NCBI GenBank assembly: GCA_037013685.1
Contig: CM072885.1
Coordinates: forward strand, 62,785,785-62,849,784
Direction of reading: 5' to 3'
DNA from: Acridotheres tristis
Taxonomy: Eukaryota; Chordata; Aves; Passeriformes; Sturnidae
DNA: 64,000 nt
Shown one piece after another: positions 60,370 to 64,000 of this stretch (positions are counted from its first letter, which is position 1; each line of letters opens with the position of its first letter). A program made the position numbers and the translations under genes. The notes beneath the pieces are model-generated. The model did not search any database, had not been told where the DNA came from, and worked only from the letters and a program-made list of their open reading frames with translations.

Positions 60370-60870
60370 GTCGGGTTCCAAAGCAATGACTCACTGTGTC
60401 CAACAAAAGAAGCCTTTTCTCAGATGTGCCCTGGAGGTCTGCTGTGGTCCTGCAGCAGGTCAGCCAGGAGCAGAGAGGGAGCTGAGGTGTGTGTCTGGAG
60501 CAGGGGGTGCAGGGCAGCCAATGGAAAGGGACAGGGATGTTCCCACCCTGGAGCTCCAGGTGTGTGTTCAGGTGCACACCCCTCATACACTGCAGGGCCA
60601 AGAGGAAGAGGCAAACCCTGGTCTCCTCTCCACTTTCTCTCCATCCAGTAAGAGAAGAGATGAGAGTGATGAGAGGTGGGCCCAGGGAAGGAAGGGAGCC
60701 AGGGAGCAGGAGGATGTGCTCACACAGCATTTCACAGCTGTCCCCTGCCACTGCTCAAACAACCAACCACACGGAGCTCTTCCCGAGCTGCACAGGACCA
60801 GCACCTCTGCCTGGGACTGGGGAAACACAACAGTGAGGAGTCAAGTGCAGAGGGATTTCTGCCCCTGTTA
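60370..60870. other. GC-rich patch without identifiable gene
   Basis: About 500 bp clearly richer in G+C than the surroundings. Several frames are open on both strands at once, the longest 167 codons. Open frames on both strands are what low stop-codon density produces. No domain, splice pattern or family likeness is seen. It may be a regulatory or degenerate repeat region. Confidence 0.4.
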
Positions 60871-63800
60871 ATTAGTCTATATTTGCAGAGAATCTGTATC
60901 TGGACATAAACATTTTCCTTTCCAAGCTGTCACCGAGTTGCTCATGTCAGCCGATCAGGCATCACTGCCCTGCACAGCACATCCTGGTGCACCTCAAAGA
61001 AGCACAAGGGCAAAGAATTCTGCTCTGAATGTCTGTAAATAATTTTTAATTAACACCGACTTGGAAAAAAAAAAAGTGTTTTGCTTGTAGATGCTTTGTG
61101 ATGGGAAAGGATGGGATTTGTTAAATAAATAATTCCTTTTGAATTAGTCACCAGGTCTAATTAAGAGATACCAAAGGGACAAGGAATCAGAAAAGCAAGT
61201 TTAAAGGAATATCTAGCTAAGACATAAGATAAAAGTAGTATTTGAAAATATCAAAATAAACAGTGTGTGTGAATGTTTTTCTTGGGATGAGCCAAGGGAA
61301 ATATTTTCCTGGGGTTTGGCCCATGCAATATGCAACAGATGAAACCAATCTGGTTGTTCTTTTGAATGAATTACACAATTAGTGGATAAAGGGAGATCTA
61401 GTGGATGCTCAAGCAAAGCCTGTGTGTCATTTGAGCGGCATTACCCTCTAAATGCTGATGTTTGGGTCCTGGCTTATCCTAAAATTGACTTCCTTTGTCA
61501 GCAGTGTGACTCCTTTCACTCCAAGGGGCTGATTTCTCCTGTTTGAAAAAGGAAACATCTCTTTGATTCCTTGTGAAAATTTTAGATGTTTCAGCTCTAC
61601 TGGCAATAAGACTGCACTTGCTGGGGGATTTTTCTGTTCCTTTTAAACAGAGATACAATTAACATCTCTAACCTGATCCCGGGAAAATCTATTAGTCACA
61701 GTCAAACCATCCAGGCAGCCCAGGGGATCCTCTGCCCTTGCACCGCTGCTGCCCGGGGTTTCCTAAAGCCTGTTGGGCTTTCATTCCAGCAGCTACACGT
61801 GGGTTCTCAGCACAGCATCATGGATATGGAGACCAGGCATCCCCCTTTGTGTGGCCACCTGCTCTGCCCTCTCAGACTCTGGCACAAATCACCAAAGCAG
61901 AGGTGAGAGCACACCCGTCAAGGTCCTTCAATAAGAAATTCCAGATCCCGTGCCGTCACTCCCTATCTGCTCCTGCTCTTTTCCTGTGTAAAACCCAGGG
62001 AAACTTCAGGGGGCTCTGATGGACAACTCCAGCTCTGGAAATGAGACAAAACAGCACACAAAAGGTGAGATTCAAATACTCGTTGTGCCACCATGGCGAG
62101 CATTAAATGCAGAAGGGGCTCTGATGCAAAATTGTGCACAAGTTTTTATTAAAGCACAAAATTTGCCTCTATCCACAGTACAATTTGCTAGTAACAGTAA
62201 ACCTGAGTTTCCCAACACTGTTCAGGAAGGATGTTTTTCTAGTATGTTGTATCCCTGGTTTGGGCAGTTCCCAGACTCAAAGCTTCGTGAAGCTGGGAGG
62301 AGCTTTCGGAGCCTATATCAGCAAAAAATGAACAAAAGTTGTCATAAAGCCACTGTAACAATCAAATACGCCATACATTAAAAAAAAAAAAATAATAAAG
62401 AAGGTGAAGCCCAAATAATAAAACAGCAATAAAATACTACTAACTTGTGAGCTTTGTTTCTGCTCTGCCGAGGAAGACAAGGCTCAAAGGATAATTTGTG
62501 CCCAGCCTTTCCCAGCTGGGGCAGAAACAGAGCTATCCTCCATTACTGAGATGAAGGAAGCACAAAAAGGCACACAGGGATTTTTTTTTTCCTTCCCCTT
62601 TGCACATCTGCCTTGTGTTATTCCCGGAATCCTGATGTCAGTGCACCCGAGGGAAGGATTTGGAGAGTGTTACCTGCTCAGCAGAACTGGTGTTTGCAGG
62701 TGGGCTGGCAGAGCTGTTGTAGGTGGCACTGGGGGACAGCACAATTTGTTGAATTCTTCCATCTCCAAAACTAAGTACAGGTTATAAGAGAGAAATACTA
62801 AAGGTTGATTGTTTCCTTCTTTGCCTTAAAAGTTTCTCTGCAATGTGTTGTGTGTTCCCTACAAAAAAATGATTCAGAAATGGTACTGAGCATTGTAGTG
62901 AGGGAAGGAAGTGTTATTCAAGCCAGTCCTTGTGCTGGCTTGGGATGTCCTTTCAATATAACCACAGCTTGCTACAGAAATTGGGACAAACTCTCCCTTT
63001 GCCGTGGGTGGTATTACTCAAATGAGTAAAAAATCAATCTACATTCATCTCAGCTTTCAGGAATAGGCCTTTAAATCATGACTAAATGTGTGGCAAATAT
63101 GTGATATAACATGGTAAGTACTCAGAGAAAATGTGGTACCTCTAAAGGCATGGGGTAGGTTAATAAATAACCTAATGTTTATTTATGTAATTTATTTTTA
63201 CATACCACAGTTACCAGATGCATTCAAACCTTCTTATGTTCCTTTTACATTTCCCGTCCCTGTCCTCTTTAGAATGGTTCTCCCAGGAGTTTAAGTAAAT
63301 AGATAAGAGAAACAGGTTAAACTTTTGCACTGGTGGTATAAACCCTTCTTCACCTGCCAATTGCTCCAGGGATGTTATTTATGGCCATAACTGATACTAT
63401 TGAAATTAAATACCAGGAGACCTTGTGTCTGGCTGCTGGAGTATGACAGGTAGCTCACTTTCCTTCTTTTCATTTTAAAAAAAGGCTCTCCTTGGACCAC
63501 ATGTCTGTCCCACAGAAATATGGCAGAGCTGAATTCCCAGATGTAAGTGCTGCCTCCATGCTGTCCTTGCTGACATTCAGCACTGGTTATCCAAGCTTTC
63601 ATCTCTTCGTCTTTAAAACACTGCCATCTGTTGTTTCCAGACGGTTCAGTCTTCTGTTTATCCAAAACTTTGTTCCAGGCCATATGGAAAAAATATCTAT
63701 TTTCAATTAACCATCATATTTTCTTAAAATATACTACAGTGATGAGAAAAAACCAGGCCTTGCTTATGCAGGGCTGCTCATGAAGGGGATGACATTTTAT

Positions 63801-63914
63801 TACGCACTGGAGTTTCAAGATTTTGACCATGTGGCCATTCAGAACATTCAGATACCACGGAAGCTGCCAATTTTGCAATAACACAAACATGCTTGAAGCA
63901 TTTGAAAGCTGTTA

Positions 63915-63935
63915 TCATATATATATATATATATT
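63915..63935. repeat. (AT)n microsatellite
   Basis: About nine uninterrupted AT units near the right window edge. Confidence 0.9.
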
Positions 63936-64000
63936 TCATTGATAGTAGCACATTTATCAAGTAATTTCCATAGAACACTTTTCTAAATAGGCCATTTTCA

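Larger units (their letters stand above)
53316..64000. other. Apparently intergenic sequence downstream of ANO2
   Basis: Apart from the listed CR1 pieces, simple repeats and GC-rich patch, I recognise no exon, RNA gene or promoter. In human, NTF3 lies beyond the 3' end of ANO2, but nothing resembling its coding exon is present here. Short open frames in this region overlap each other on both strands and look random. Confidence 0.6.

Noticed and set aside
60368..60871. 167-codon ORF, the longest in the window
   Set aside because: Frames on both strands are open at once in GC-rich sequence. No domain, signal peptide or splice pattern is seen. Kept only as a compositional feature.
62019..62381. 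120-codon ORF downstream of ANO2
   Set aside because: No family likeness or conserved pattern; overlapped by another open frame and flanked by A-rich sequence.
53316..64000. Search for the neighbouring gene NTF3
   Set aside because: No neurotrophin-like coding sequence (cystine-knot pattern) was found on either strand; it presumably lies further right.
1..64000. CRISPR arrays, operons, tRNA or rRNA genes
   Set aside because: No regularly spaced direct repeats with unique spacers, no ribosome-binding sites before ORFs, and no cloverleaf or rRNA-like sequence noticed; composition and splicing are those of a vertebrate.

Overview
The window looks like nuclear DNA from a bird. It is about 40% GC and spliced, with small exons in kilobase introns. 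It is studded with CR1 retroposons carrying the avian 3' tail (ATTCTATG-type octamers) and with two avian endogenous-retrovirus LTRs. The dominant CR1 type and the LTR types are those I associate with Neoaves, probably a passerine; that narrower placement is inference. There are no operons, CRISPR arrays or prokaryotic features.

One protein-coding gene is supported: the 3' half of ANO2 (anoctamin-2/TMEM16B, a calcium-activated chloride channel), on the + strand. Eleven consecutive coding exons (15009-15083, 20934-21135, 24838-24949, 26159-26216, 27068-27168, 34480-34628, 42244-42396, 42503-42555, 44469-44650, 49945-50050, 51490-51771) all have AG/GT borders. Their phases join without a break into 490 codons plus a TGA stop. 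The encoded part runs from transmembrane helix 3 through helix 10 to the cytoplasmic C-terminus. It keeps all six residues of the calcium site and ends in a PDZ-binding T-V-V. ANO2 is preferred over ANO1 because of wording in several exons and because of this tail. The 5' half of the gene lies to the left of the window.

Layout: 1-15008 is intron, holding CR1 fragments, an antisense ERV LTR (12378-12870) and a second antisense LTR (14031-14666). 15009-51771 holds the exons and introns, with about a dozen further CR1 copies, including an ancient, heavily diverged one at 48640-49415. 51772 to about 53315 is the putative 3' UTR, with a 17-bp minisatellite and two candidate poly(A) signals. 53316-64000 is apparently intergenic, with a CR1 copy at 59698-60036 rearranged as expected from twin priming, a GC-rich patch at 60.37-60.87 kb and simple repeats. 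I found no second gene.

The points most worth following up are an in-frame alternative 3' splice site before the last exon, a polybasic C-terminal tail next to the PDZ ligand, loss of a conserved tryptophan in the first visible exon, the twin-primed CR1, and the antisense bias of retroelements in the introns. All homology statements come from memory of families and no database search was run.
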